Assembly (NCBI RefSeq): GCF_014529535.1
Contig: NW_023503293.1
Span: 248,001 to 312,000 of the forward strand
Direction of reading: 5' to 3'
Source: Bradysia coprophila
Taxonomy: Eukaryota; Arthropoda; Insecta; Diptera; Sciaridae
Length of the DNA: 64,000 nucleotides
Below the pieces are notes generated by a model. The model ran no database searches. It was not told the DNA's origin and was given only the letters and a program-made list of their open reading frames with translations. Each line of letters begins with the position of its first letter. Position 1 is the stretch's first letter. The position numbers and the translations under genes were made by a program. Of this stretch, positions 30,215-42,430 are shown in pieces.

Positions 30215-31543
30215 TTGGACACATTTCGTTTCAGTTTCATAGAATGTTGTGTTTTAATGTTTTGTTTAAACGAATTACGGGATTCTCAACCCGAGCGGTG
30301 TCGCAGTCAGATTCAAATTTTCTATTTTGTTTGAGTGCAATGGCATCAATTTGTTAAATTTTGAGAAGAAGATTCGTCTGAACTTTTTTCAATCTTTGTT
30401 GATTGTGTATGATTCTTTAATTTCCTTCTGACGATTTTATTTTTCGTAGGGATGATACACACTACGACGAAATATACTTTGCATAGATTTGTGGTGGTAA
30501 TTTTTAGGCAGTAATTGGTGTGATGTATATTCCGACTGATATTAAATGCCATGTGCTAATTCAAGGGTGGTAATTTATACACAATGACTTTTAATTTTAT
30601 TATGTTCTGTGATGGTAAGAACTTGTGACACTAGGTTTACCTGGTATATCTCAATTTCGATATATCGAAATTGGTGATGGTGGTAACGATAGGTTTTAAA
30701 ATTTTGTTTTCCGTGAATAATACACGAAAATGGTATTCTATGACCGAACGATTTAGTTTCACTGTTATAGCTACAGTACTCCAGCACGTGGAGTGTAAGT
30801 TTTTCATTATGCCTGTCTAATGGCATCGATTCGTTGTTGATGTGATGAATGCATTTAGCATTCTATGTTAACCAATTTAATGATGATCGGTTCATCTTTT
30901 GGTTTAACAAATGCAGACACATTGCACATCTTGTCTGTAGAAGAATCAAACTACTCATGCATGAGCATTTGACTTGTTTACAGGTCTGTTTTGTATGTTC
31001 TGTATCGTTCTGATGTGCTTTTCTTCGAAGTATGTGCTGCTTTGTAGGGGCTATAGCTACAGTACTCCAGCACATAGAGGGTAAGTTTTTTTAGTGATGA
31101 GGCGTTTTGAAGAATTTTATTTCATACAGACATATTTAATTTCGTTTTATAGTTGTATTTCTGGCACGTATGTATTAAATTGTAGAAAATTGTTGTATTG
31201 CTGAGGGTTTATGCCAATTCAAATGAAAAACTGGGTTTTCAAATAGTCAACGTTTCGGCTCAGCCATATGTAAGTTTCTCACATATCGAAACAGTGGTCA
31301 AACGTTCCTCGATGTGAGAAGTTTTATGATTCTTTCTAGGCCTAAATAGGATGATTTTTAGGTGACTATAGTTCTTGTAACTAGATGGTATAGTTATGGT
31401 AAAATATGTCGACAACATTTTAAGCAAAGGTTTGATCCAAGACTAGGTTTGTCTTATAATTTATATTTATTTTTGTAGCTTAAATTAGTGGTTTAAACTA
31501 GGTTTTAAGCTTAAAAGTACAATTTGTTATTAAATTTTGAAAT

Positions 31544-31670
31544 TGTGTCTGAAAATTGAAATTGGCCGAGGCCGGGAATCGACTGCTTTATTCAAACATC
31601 ATACACGGTATATATATGCATAATTCTAGGCTACTTGATTCATTCCAATTTGTTGATGAGGGTCGCCACA
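31544..31670 (-). repeat. 5' LTR of the gag-only element
   Basis: 127 bp. It is homologous to 29129-29254 with substitutions and compensating indels. Confidence 0.75.
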
Positions 31671-33444
31671 ATATATTTCCTTATCTGCAACAAAATTGAT
31701 TCACCTGGATATTGGTTATCAGTTCGATTCGATGAACTGAAATTTTTCAGGTATAATTGTCAGACGTGATAGATTATAGCACAGATTATCCAGCTTCGGT
31801 CTGGTGGCCAAATCTGATATTTAAGGTTATTTGGGTGTCTGTTTGTGTAAGCAAAATATAAAATTCTAGTCCAGAATTCAAAACGAAGAGATAATCTCAC
31901 GCGTACAGAACTGCAGACATACGGAGTCAATTGATTTAGATAGTAGGACAGCTCGGATCCTAGCATAAACATGAGAAATATTCGGAGGCCTATGCATTCA
32001 AAACAGAACTTTTTTCGTAAAGACGGTAGTCTTGACTTATTTCACGGCAGAGTAAAATAAACCAGGCAGGACGGTTCATTTTTGAAACGTCAAATAAGGT
32101 ATCTATAATTCAATAAGTGAAAATGAACTCAAATTAACACTGACATAAGTTGAATTAGTTTTATTCGCAAAATATAGCTCTCTGCCTGGTTTATTTTACT
32201 CAGCCGTGCCTTTTTGTGTGAATAAAATCTGAAATAGCTTTTTATTTATACGGTGTTTAAGTAGAGCGAGATGGAAAATCAACTCGGGGTCTGCTGTCAA
32301 TTCTTTGAGTAGATGGATTTAGTGCCACATTTACATCATTAAAAAGTGGAGACTAGTATTAATGACAGCTGATACGCTTTTTTGCCTATATGGCGGTGAA
32401 GGAACTTCACCGACGTATAAAAATGGTCTGTGTAAGGGTGCGGGTCAGCGGCTATCATAATATCAAATGAATAATGTTTTGGTCAGGCCAATGCTCTCCA
32501 AGAGATTTCGACCCGATTTTCGATGCGAACATCTTTCAACCTTTTTTTTGTTGGTATATCGCATCGGCTTTTTAAATCGTCTGACTTTGAGTTGATAAAT
32601 TAATTTTTTTTTCATACGCACGGAATTTTGACAACCGACACATTTTCAGTTTCCATGTTTTATTGAATTATTGACTCCGTGCGTGCATGGCAGACCCTAT
32701 CTTACACCTCTACAGCCAAAGATGAATAAAAGAAAAATTGGTTCAAGAAATGATCAGGACAGTGTAATGATTCTGTAGAGTAATTGGTCTTTCGAATCGG
32801 AGCTGGCTGGAACCTTGTTGTTCAAAGTTTTTGTAAATTCTTAGTTCTTAGTGCTTCCCAGTTTCCATCTTCCTTGAAGAATTTTTGATTTTGTTTTCTT
32901 TCTTACATCGCCTTACCTTCACCCCTTTTATATTTTCAGCTTCTCCATCCTCTAACTTTTCATTTTTTTCGTATTATTTTCTATGTTTTTTACAGCTTCG
33001 TTACTCGCAAATGATAGAAAGACTTTTCAAACAACGTTATAAACTTTATTGCCAAATAATTTTTTTTTGATTACATAAATACCTGAAAATACATCACTGA
33101 AAAAAGGTGCGCGAAATACGGTTCGTTGAGATTGCAATTTCGGGTTTCACCTAAGCAAGAGTATCCTAATGGTAGACTATGAAAATTTCGTCCAGATTTA
33201 AAGATTTTATGCCGATCCTCAACGAAAATATTTGAGATGAGATATTTGCATTGCAGACAGAAGTGAAGATTGATGAAATTAAGTGATTGTGGTTCGCTAT
33301 TTAGATGTTTGTGTTGAATTGGAAAATAGGACCTTTTAAAGTTGCATTCCCGTTACCCCAGCTATGTTAATACTTTTTAGAAAGTTTGGAACTCTGCCGT
33401 AACGGAAAGGTAAATATCAACATGATTGGAATGGAAACAAATGT
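31671..33444. other. non-coding region with one MITE
   Basis: No exon was recognised. A palindromic element lies at 32043-32208. The open frames near 31760 and 32885 are featureless. Confidence 0.5.
32043..32208. mobile_element. palindromic MITE (CACGGC...GCCGTG)
   Basis: Ends CACGGCAGAGTAAAATAAAC and its inverted copy GTTTATTTTACTCAGCCGTG, about 27 bp each with one or two mismatches. AT-rich interior. Confidence 0.75.
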
Positions 33445-33690
33445 ATGTCCAACGATGAATTCCCCACGAAGAATGTCCAACGATGATGCCCCACGATGAA
33501 TGCCACACCAAGAATGTCCCACGGTGAATGTCCCACGATGAATGTCCCACGGTGAATGTCCCACGGTGAATGTCCCACGGTGAATGTCCCACGATGAATG
33601 TCCAACGATGAATGTCCAACGAGGAATGTCCCACGATGAATGTCCCACGATGAATGTCCCACGATGATTGCACCAAGATGAATGCACCAC
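33445..33690. repeat. 14-bp minisatellite (GAATGTCCCACGRT)
   Basis: About 16 imperfect copies of GAATGTCCCACGRT, with variants CCAACG and GAGG. The period of 14 makes all frames rotate. The long overlapping open frames here arise because the unit lacks stops. Confidence 0.9.
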
Positions 33691-33734
33691 GGCTTGTTTT
33701 TACTACAATAATCTAGACCTATGATTATGCGAAG

Positions 33735-34235
33735 AACCAATGCCAAAAGGTCGTCCTGTGATGAACCAAATCCAAGATGCTCGTTCTGCCATGAACTAAA
33801 CCCACGATGCTCGTCCCGCGATGAACCAAATCCAAGATGCTCGTCCCGCGATGAACCGAATCCAGATGCTCGTCCTGCGATGAACCAAACCCACGATGCT
33901 CGTCCTGCGATGAACCAGACCCACGATGCTCGTCCTGCGATGAACCAAATCCAGGATGCTCGTCCCGCGATGAACCAAATCCAGATGTTCGTCCTGCGAT
34001 GAACCAAACCCACAATACTCGTCCTACGATGAACCAAATCCAGGATGCTCGTCCCGCGATGAACCAAATCCAGATGCTCGTCCTGCGATGAACCAAACCC
34101 ACGATGCTCGTCCTGCGATGAACCAACTTTACGATGCCAGTCCTGCGATGAACCAAGTCCCCAATGCTCGTCCTGCGATGAACCAAGTCCACGATCCTCG
34201 TACTGCGATGAACCAAATCTCCGATGCTCGTCCTC
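33735..34235. repeat. 29-30-bp minisatellite (GATGCTCGTCCTGCGATGAACCAAA class)
   Basis: About 17 copies, 29 or 30 bp long, differing at the CCCGCG/CCTGCG and AACCC/AATCC positions. The length flips between 29 and 30, so no single frame continues. Confidence 0.9.
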
Positions 34236-34956
34236 AAAATTGCTGATTTGTAGTTTTGATGATTCTGTTGAATCCCACGAAGCTAAAACGTTTCTGCGAT
34301 AACCGAATTATTGTACCGGCGGAATAATATTTTTCGAATAACGGAAGCGATTTCATAAAAAGTTTGAAGAACATGATTCTATACGGCAAAAAGGCTAGCT
34401 GGTGGACATTGAAATGATGTAAAAATGGTTCTTCAGAAATAATTCCGTTCAAAATAATTAGCAGCCTACGAAGTCCAGTCAGTGATGATTAGCAATAAAT
34501 CAAGTTTTCGGTTGTTTTTTTTTCACGATTAAAGTCCCACGACGATGGTTAGTTTGAGGTAGGTTGATATGAATTTCATATTTAGAAGTGTCAGATGCCA
34601 GCTATTACGTTAACTATATCCTTAGTTCAGAATGTGAATTCGTCAAAGATTATCAAGTAGCTAACAGCCTCAGAATAATAGATAGTGTTGATTGATATTG
34701 TGTCACATTAGGTATTACGATAAGTGTTTCGTCCAATTTAAAGAAGTTCAATGTCCAAACAAATGAGTCTACTGGTGAAACGTTTAACGTAGTAACGTTT
34801 AAAAAATGTGTGTAATGGGAAACCCAAACCCATTGATGTTCCTCGAATGTTACGCCAAATTCGAATTATCCTAACACCATCCCTAGAGTAACGCCTATCG
34901 GTTTCTACGAGAAGAGCTCAAAAACGTTGATTTCGGAAAAAAAATTCACTTTTACG

Positions 34957-35095
34957 AAGATGCCACGGCCAAACCAGGATGATGATGCCACGCCAAATCC
35001 AGGATGATGATGCCACGCCAAATCCAGGAAGATGATACCACGCCAAATCCAGGAAGATGTTGTCACGCCAGGATGTTGATGTCTCGCCAAAGCCA
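34957..35095. repeat. 27-bp minisatellite (GATGATGCCACGCCAAATCC class)
   Basis: About five copies, degrading toward the right into GATGTTGTCACGCC. Confidence 0.8.
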
Positions 35096-35099
35096 TGAT

Positions 35100-35335
35100 G
35101 ATTATGATGATGATGATGATGCTACGCCAATGAAGAATGCCACACCAAGTATGTCGAGCCAAGGATGCCACACCAATGATGCCCCACCAATCCACGATGC
35201 CACGCCAATCCACGATGCCACGCCAATCCACGATGCCACGCCAATCCACGATGCCACGCCAATCCACGATGCCACGCCAATCCACGATGCCACGCCAATC
35301 CACGATGATGATGCCAAGCAAAACTTAGGATGATA
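35100..35335. repeat. GAT microsatellite and 18-bp minisatellite (CACGATGCCACGCCAATC)
   Basis: A short (GAT)n run at 35100-35121 leads into degenerate copies and then about seven near-perfect 18-bp units (about 35180-35315). Since 18 is a multiple of 3, the units read as a hexapeptide repeat in open frames on both strands. No start or splice context supports translation. Confidence 0.88.
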
Positions 35336-38300
35336 ATGCGAGGAAGTCGATGTCAGTTCACGCCTATGTCGATGATGCCGTACAAAATGATGCCAAACCA
35401 GGTTTGCAGAAGAAGAATTTGTGGTTCTTTCGAAGATTGTATAACGTTGAGTCAAGTGCTTCATTCGCCATCACGAATGTTGTCAGCAGTGAATATTTTG
35501 ATTCGTAAGTAACGAATAAACAGATTTAAAAGCAATTCAGTCCAAGTGCACACGTTAACTTGTAGAAGATTGAACTATATAACATCGTTGAAAGCTATCT
35601 TTTGAGAAGACCAACCAGATTGATGATTCGTAACAAACACAGGAAATCGAAACGTAGCCAAAAGTGCACCAAAGAGGGAACCAATTATGCGACATGAAGT
35701 TGAATTTTGTATCGGTCTGTGGTAAACGCTCTACGTGAAATCTTTGATGTTTTGGAAGACCAGTAACAACTATAACTTTGCTCAAAGAAGTAGACGTCAT
35801 GGGCCGCACATATTTGCAGAAATCGATCTTGAAACGACAGCTCTAGCTGATTATCGTGTAAACTGAATGAGATGTTCGAACGCCAAGGAATTCGCATATA
35901 GCAATGGATAACGAAACGCGCAGGTCCAACGAGTAGTGTTTTCGAGATGCCAGACAAGCTCTGCTCACCGGGCGTCGATACCACCAACTAATTGAACTTG
36001 GAATACCCAACCATAGACAGAATATGTTATGCTCTTCGGTGTGCCGCACCAACTACCATACCATACGATTGAATGAGTGAATTATGAATTTTCGTTTCTC
36101 AAACGACCCCTCTCTCTATCTATCAGCCTACCAATGCGCTTGGTTTGGACACCTCTACGCGATCTTGTCAATCTGTAAAATACTCAAAAGATGGTTTTTG
36201 TTGTCGAGCAAATCGATTACCATCACGAGCACTTCGGGCGATATATATGTACGTTTTTGTATATAGGGAGTCTCTGTGTTCGTCATTAAATTTAATGGTT
36301 TTTTTTGCGTCTCTTCAATGATGTACTTTCGATGACTTTGATAAGTTGTGTTTGATAGTAAAATAAAATGTGAGAAAAACCTGAAAAATACGATTAGTAT
36401 GCACACCCCCAAGCGTAACATTTGAATACGTTCAAAAAGCTTTTCGGGTGGTAAAAAGTAAATTCGATTTTACAGAAATGTAAGACTTACTTTCTGTCGG
36501 TACAGTCATAACATATGATTATATTGTGAGATCGTTTTTTGTTTGTGATAATTATATAAATGGGCTGGATGCATGTTTGGCATTTCGTTGTCATTATAAT
36601 CGATCGTTCGGACGAATATTTTACTGGCTCTCTATACGCTTTTATCGTGTTCTAAAATAGAATCTTCTAATTGCTAGCCCCGGGATAAACCCATTTCAAC
36701 AAAACAAATAAAATCCATGCAATTGTTATACAATCAGCGGGAAAACAACAACTAAAATTCTAACTAAGTAATTTACGCCAATTCTGTGCTTGTTCCGACT
36801 TAATTCGAGCTCATGGTTTCGATTCATTCAAAGTCCATTCAGGAATGACCATATTGTTTCAACGATTCGGTAGAGATATTCTCGTCAGATCGTGTGACAG
36901 CGCTAAAGGAACGTTTTCATAATAATACAAAGAACCCAAATTTACTTACAGGTCAGGTCAGCCACGAGAGATTTTTCTTAAATTAATTCTGATAAAACGT
37001 GCTCTTACTTTACGACTGGTCTCTTTTACGCTGATTGATATACGCCCAATCTGAATTGTGTCGTTCTACAAAACAATGATAGATGGTGAGTAAGTTGACC
37101 CCACCCCGAAAAACCCCAGAGAAATATTTTTTTTTGTAACAGAAAATTGGTTAGCATTATTTGCCTCTCTTTCACGATTCTACCCGTGTTGTCAACATCC
37201 ACTGCTCATTGGATACACACACCACCTCTCGTCGACGCATAATCAGCATAACGGAAACGTTCGGTTTTAACATTCGAAAACGATGATAATGTGTGTCCTG
37301 ATGGTTAGCTCACGAAATAAACGAAACAAAAATTTGAATATTTAGGACCATCATTGAGATGGTTGAGCTGTTGAAAGAAGTAAACGCCTACGTTCTTCAC
37401 TATGTTCTTGTCGGCACAGTGAAAGGATAATTTTATGTGACGATCCGAATCGATCCGGCAAGATGAATGTTGAAAATTTGAAATTCATTGACCGTTATAA
37501 TGCTGACCACCGAATCCTCTCATTGCTTTCGATGGCTGATTATACGTTTCTTATAGAAAGACATAGGTTTCCAAAGTTAAAATCATAATAGATGTCGATT
37601 AGATGTGATCCCACCGCTCCATAATATTCGCTTAATATCAATGTCAGCTTCCCAAAACTTTGAAATGAAATCTTAAAGCTTATTTAGACGAATGACTCCG
37701 TTCGCCGGAGTATAATTGTAGACGAAAAATATTTGAGCCCTTTTACAACTTACTGTTCATAAAGTGCGAAAGGTTTTTCATTCAGAGTAAACTCAAAAAT
37801 TTTGTTTAGAAAAAATCTCTTGGTCGATTCCGATTTAGACCGTGTAATCTATGTGTTTGATGCCATATAGTCGGAAGTGTGCTCTTATGCAGACAATAGT
37901 CATTATTGTAGTCTGGAGTTTGATGAAACTAACTGAGAAGCGATGAAAATGTTTTTCTGAAATAACGTGACCGGTTACATCAACCTTCCAATTTCAGGCT
38001 ACAAAAAATTAAGGTTTAGAGTTGACACATCTCTATCCCGCTGTTGTTGTCAGTGTGTGTGCGCTCAGTCTTAGCATGTTATGACAAAAAGTTAATGAAA
38101 CAATTGCTCGAACTCTCCAATGACTTTCGGACCATTGTTTTCTGAATTACATAATGTACCCAGGGATTCGATCGATGAACTGTGTGCATGTTTTGTTTCA
38201 AAAAATCTAAAATGAACTTTTAGTGCCAAGAATACCCTGAATAACAGGGGTCGTAAAATAATAAAAAATGAACAACATCGGTAGTGGTACCTTGAGCGAC

Positions 38301-40714
38301 GTCTCGTATTACAATAATGATATGAGTACACGTTCGAGCCGAATCGATGCAATTCCGTGAAAATTTTGTGGTGAATTTAAAAAAAAATGAAAACTGAAAC
38401 TTTTAAGGTTATATCCGCCTGGATTTAACGAAGGTTTTTTTTTATCACAAAAGGAAATTAATTTCCGCTAAAAATGTCTATTAGAACTGTGAACGAAAAA
38501 AAAGAACTTAGGTTTGGAGGAGTTCCTGCGACACGCTTCTCTCATCTGCTATTTTAGGCGCTTTTGAACAATATTCACGATACAGTTTACATACAACATA
38601 TTTTAGAACACTGAAAATATAAACAGAAGTTATGGCTTTTAAGAGCCCGATAGGTTGGGCATATGATAAAAGTTCAATTAAACCCCGGTGATCACTTATT
38701 GAAATTTATGACACAGCCGTTGTGTGTTGATCTTCTCCTATTCCGCATTGTGTGTTATGGTACTGGGATCTTCAGCGACTTTCATCAATAAATATCAATT
38801 TTTATCTCTTTATCTATCAAAGATACGTAAATTTAAAAGTGAATAGAGCCCCAAAGTGTTTGGGCCAGCTCTAATGGTTAAAGTCAAAAATAGAAAACAT
38901 TTTTCATTATAAAAATACCTCACACATCACATCACGTCACGATCATATAAACTATAACATTAATTAATATCACGTTGACTCTCTAATCCAACTAACAATT
39001 GTCTCTCTCTCTCGATATGATAGTGAAGCTTATTGGAAAGATTTCTGTTTAGAGATTAAGATTAAGGAATGTTCGTACCTTTGTTTCTCGTTTTGTCATT
39101 CCGCAATTATTAAGCAAATCAAAAAATAAAATTATTAATCGTTGATGGTGAGATGATTATATCGTTGTTGGGATGGCTTTTAAGTTGTCGTTTCGTAAGA
39201 TGATGATAGTTTGGTCTCTCTCACTCTCTCTTCGATACTAATCAAATTAGAGGCAATGCATACAACTCGCAAACAACGACTGGATAACTTATACGTCGAT
39301 TCGGAAATAACATGGAAAATTTCGTCTAGTAAATCGTCTACACATAAACAGAGTACCTTTACGTGTAACTGGATGCGCTCCCTGGCTGCACAAACCGAAT
39401 AAAAACATTTCATGTCTGGACAGCTCGTTAGATGTTTTGTTGCCAAACCATCCACAATTTAACTATGAAAAATCGTTCCGTCCAGTTACATCGCGCAGAT
39501 TCGTTATATGTGTGTAACCCCGTTCTCTGTGTAACAACTCTTCCGATCGTATGGTTTGTTCGTTTCTTAAATCACATCTTCTTCTGAAAATGAAATTAAT
39601 TCCCTTCCGCAGCGTGACTTATCGAAAGCCGTTTTCCCTAAACATTTTTTTTTGTTTTTGTAAAAAAAAATAATAAAAATACAAGTGACCTGGATGGATG
39701 TGTCATAATCGGATCGGGCGTGTATCTATGCAAAATCGTCGAAAATGCATTGGAGAATATTCCGCTGGCGTGCGTGCGTAACGTAATGACAGGGACAAAT
39801 CACCACTCACAGCCACATCGTCATATTTCCTGCATTTTTTTTTGGTTCAAAAGAAAACTCTCGTTTATCGCAAGGTGTATGGAGGGAACGCAACGGGAAG
39901 TCATCGAAATTCTAAGGTAATTTTTTTCTCTCGAGTGCTTGGGCATGAAATGTATGGTGTTGATATTGTGTTGATAATCTTAAGCCGATCTCTCTTGCAA
40001 TCAATCTCATGAACATCGTATTTTCATTCGACACACCTCTTCATCATCATCTCTTTTTACCAAAAACAACTGAAAGGAAAAATTGTTAGGTGATAATATT
40101 GTCTCGGCCATCTTGAAATAAAAATCAATTTCATTTTAGAACTTTTAATCGAAAAATATATTTTCTGATAAATTTTGAAATCTTAGAATCTAAAATTTAA
40201 AAAAATTAAATTTTTACACAAATATTCATGTAGGACATGCGATTCAATTTGAATCAATAAGAAAAAAAAATTGTTTAAATTCACATGATTTTTAGACTGA
40301 AAATTAATATAATTTTCTGCAAAATTAATTAAACAAAAGAAAAACACTAAGTACAAACCAATTTCAAAAAAAAATCAATTACTTTTTATGTTGGACCACT
40401 GCCTTGCTTGCGAGCCCGGAGGATCGGAAAGCTGATTCACTCTTCTCATTTTGGTACTGCAAATGAAAAATTTGGCATAATATTATGGAAATCACAGCAT
40501 TTTGATTTTAGGTGTAGTAAAGTTGTTGTCTCATATTAATAAATCGACATTAACTATAATGCATATACGGATGGTGTATAGCTATATACATTCTATAACG
40601 ATAGCTCATCGAATATACCGCGTCATCATACACGAAAATCGATCGTCGGCGCCATTTTGTGAGCGTCATGCAGATTCGGAAAATTATCTCATTTTTCTAC
40701 TGGCTGACTGTCCC
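35336..40714. other. long region without a recognised gene
   Basis: 5.4 kb with no convincing gene. The open frames at 35555-36421, 38092, 39180 and 39720 carry no family motifs or splice support. A candidate small exon at 40379-40456 is listed separately. Confidence 0.45.
40379..40456 (-). other. candidate terminal coding exon, unassigned
   Basis: A 78-bp block that is clearly more GC-rich than its surroundings. On the minus strand it is preceded by TTTGCAG. In phase 0 it reads 25 codons to a stop (start YQNEKSESAFRSSGL). The second frame is also open past it. No matching upstream exon was found, so this is only a suggestion. Confidence 0.25.
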
Positions 40715-41101
40715 TCATCTAACAACGTTGGTTTTGATTTGACTAAGACTTTTGATGAAATTATCGAGCCCATTCAATTCACCATTCCACAATTCTTCGG
40801 CGTCTTTGCGATGTTGCTCTTGTTTCACTTCCTCTTCGTACAGGTTCTTTTCGATGTGCATATTAACATCAGCCGTAAAATCGGCCCACTTTTGTGCTCG
40901 TTCCCGTTGCTTAATGCGCATCTCGTTCTCCGCACGATCCAATGCTTGTGCCAATACGGCATTCACACGCAAATTTTGATTGAAACGGCTCGAACGACGA
41001 AAATCTCTTTTCTTATTTTTGATACGACCGATCCAGTCGCATAATGATGTAATGCGTTTATCACTTTTCGGAAAATTCGAGATTATTTTCGACGCAACCA
41101 T
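40715..41101 (-). CDS. small coiled-coil protein, possibly cilium/flagellum-associated
   Basis: A single open frame from Met at 41101 gives 128 residues (an in-frame Met also occurs at 41119). The N-terminal 40 residues are basic (SDKRITSLCDWIGRIKNKKRDFRRSSRFNQN). The rest is one amphipathic, charged helix: VLAQALDRAENEMRIKQRERAQKW, then LYEEEVKQEQHRKDAEELWNGELNGL. Codon use and lack of AT bias set it apart from chance frames nearby. The short basic segment followed by a helix ending Y-E-E-E...ELNGLG-like resembles small ciliary proteins such as CFAP141, but the likeness is weak and I cannot confirm it. No introns are apparent. The two plus-strand frames over it are shadows. Confidence 0.6.
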   Translation of the reverse strand: MVASKIISNFPKSDKRITSLCDWIGRIKNKKRDFRRSSRFNQNLRVNAVLAQALDRAENEMRIKQRERAQKWADFTADVNMHIEKNLYEEEVKQEQHRKDAEELWNGELNGLDNFIKSLSQIKTNVVR

Positions 41102-41119
41102 GATGATGAAATACGACAA

Positions 41120-42344
41120 AACGTTTCAAGTAGGACAAGATTTTGATTTTCTCTTTTTTTTCGAGTTTTGTTTCAACGAAATTAAAGGAATCGTATCGCT
41201 TTGGGATATCTAGGCAAGCAAAACCCAATTTTTGTTTCAATTTTTTTTTTTCGCAAAACACACCTGTATATAATTAATTGCCAAGGCTGCTTTCTAAACA
41301 CCAACACAACAATTTTGATCGAACTTTGTTCCGAGTTGAATCACTAAACAGTCTTTATTTGCTCTCACATTTATCACTTTTTCTTCCAAATTGCAACAAT
41401 TTATAAAACAGTACCAACTTCAACGAGAGTCAACCTCTTTCTGAGTTCGCAAATTTTACCGTAGTTCCTTTTATAGCCGTCTGTATGGTTTGAAAGGTAA
41501 TACTACGCGATTTGTTGAAAAGTAGTACCGAGTTAAAACATGGTGCTCGTAATTATTTTAGCAAAAGTTCTATATCGGTGTGTAGGGAAATGGTCCACGT
41601 AGACAATAAAATCGAAAAAATCAATTAATTTAGCGATATAAGTTGGTCAGAACAGACCAAAAGTTATGCAGATCCTTCATGAACGCAACAAAAAATGAGA
41701 AAAATGAGGTGCGGCGATGAATGTTACCGTAAATATTGACGCGAAGAATACGAAAATAGCCAAGATATATGTGTACATAACGTGTGTTATATAGACAATA
41801 TATTTAATACGAATGTACCTAGGCCAGACGCTCACTAACACTTTGGTATAAACGAATCAGCACAGGAAAGAAACGTAATTCAGTTTTTAGGAACAAAACA
41901 TTCATGATGAAGAAACGTTTTTGAGTCATTTGTTTTGCTGTTGTTGTTTTTTTGTTGAAATTCGTTATTGCGCTTCTTTGTGAACCACAAATACAATGAC
42001 AAAATCAAGAAACCTTGTATCGAATCCATTTGCATGTTTAATTTCTTAACTTTTTGTTAGGTGCTTCGAATATTCATTCTCTTATATTTTGTTATTTTGG
42101 AATACCGATGCGGGGCCGTGCTACAAAGCACTGATAACTCGATAAATTAGTTAATTTGATGCGATGAACTGCCCAAGATGCTAGGTATACGAAAAAGATA
42201 TCGCAACGGGGTCAGATCTAATCTTTTAAGCATTTTAACTCGGTTAACACGACCAGAACATACTTATTGGATTATAAAAACAACCTAGAATGCAAATTTT
42301 GTTTCAGTTACTATCAAGTAGGACGTCTGATAGAACCAATTTAA
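41120..42344. other. intergenic region
   Basis: AT-rich. It holds the upstream side of the 40715-41101 gene and the promoter of the 42431 gene. No other feature seen. Confidence 0.5.
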
Positions 42345-42352
42345 TATAAAAT
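42345..42352 (+). promoter_or_regulatory. TATA box of the 42431 secreted protein gene
   Basis: TATAAAAT with an initiator-like TCAGCC at 42372-42377, about 29 bp downstream. The start codon follows some 57 bp after that. Confidence 0.65.
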
Positions 42353-42430
42353 AGAAAAGTTATTGAGAAAATCAGCCGACTGTAGCATTAATAGAGTCGT
42401 AAATATCAGTATCGAATCCTTGATCGTCTC

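Larger units (their letters stand above)
29129..31670 (-). mobile_element. short LTR retroelement with a gag-like ORF only
   Basis: A 2.5-kb element with diverged short LTRs at 31544-31670 (5', 127 bp) and 29129-29254 (3', 126 bp). On the minus strand both begin TGTGG(C/T)GACCC, contain a TATATATA-type box and GAATAAA, and end AGACACA. A purine tract (AAAGAGGGGAAG, about 29257-29268) sits next to the 3' LTR, as reverse transcription requires. One 197-codon gag-like ORF lies beside the 3' LTR. No reverse transcriptase, integrase or protease is visible, and the ~1.7 kb between the 5' LTR and the ORF looks non-coding. I see no target duplication, so the element is old. The gypsy-type assignment rests on LTR ends and the Gag motif. 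Confidence 0.75.

Noticed and set aside
33367..34237. Several long overlapping ORFs on both strands
   Set aside because: They run through 14- and 29/30-bp tandem repeats whose units lack stops. The frame slips between units and no start or splice context is present.
34905..35321. 138-codon minus-strand repeat ORF (DWRGIV units)
   Set aside because: It is a by-product of the 18-bp minisatellite, open because the period is a multiple of three. Equal openness on the other strand argues against coding.
39180..39455. 91-codon Cys-containing minus-strand ORF
   Set aside because: No signal peptide, no Cys pattern I recognise, and flanked by AT-rich DNA. Probably chance.
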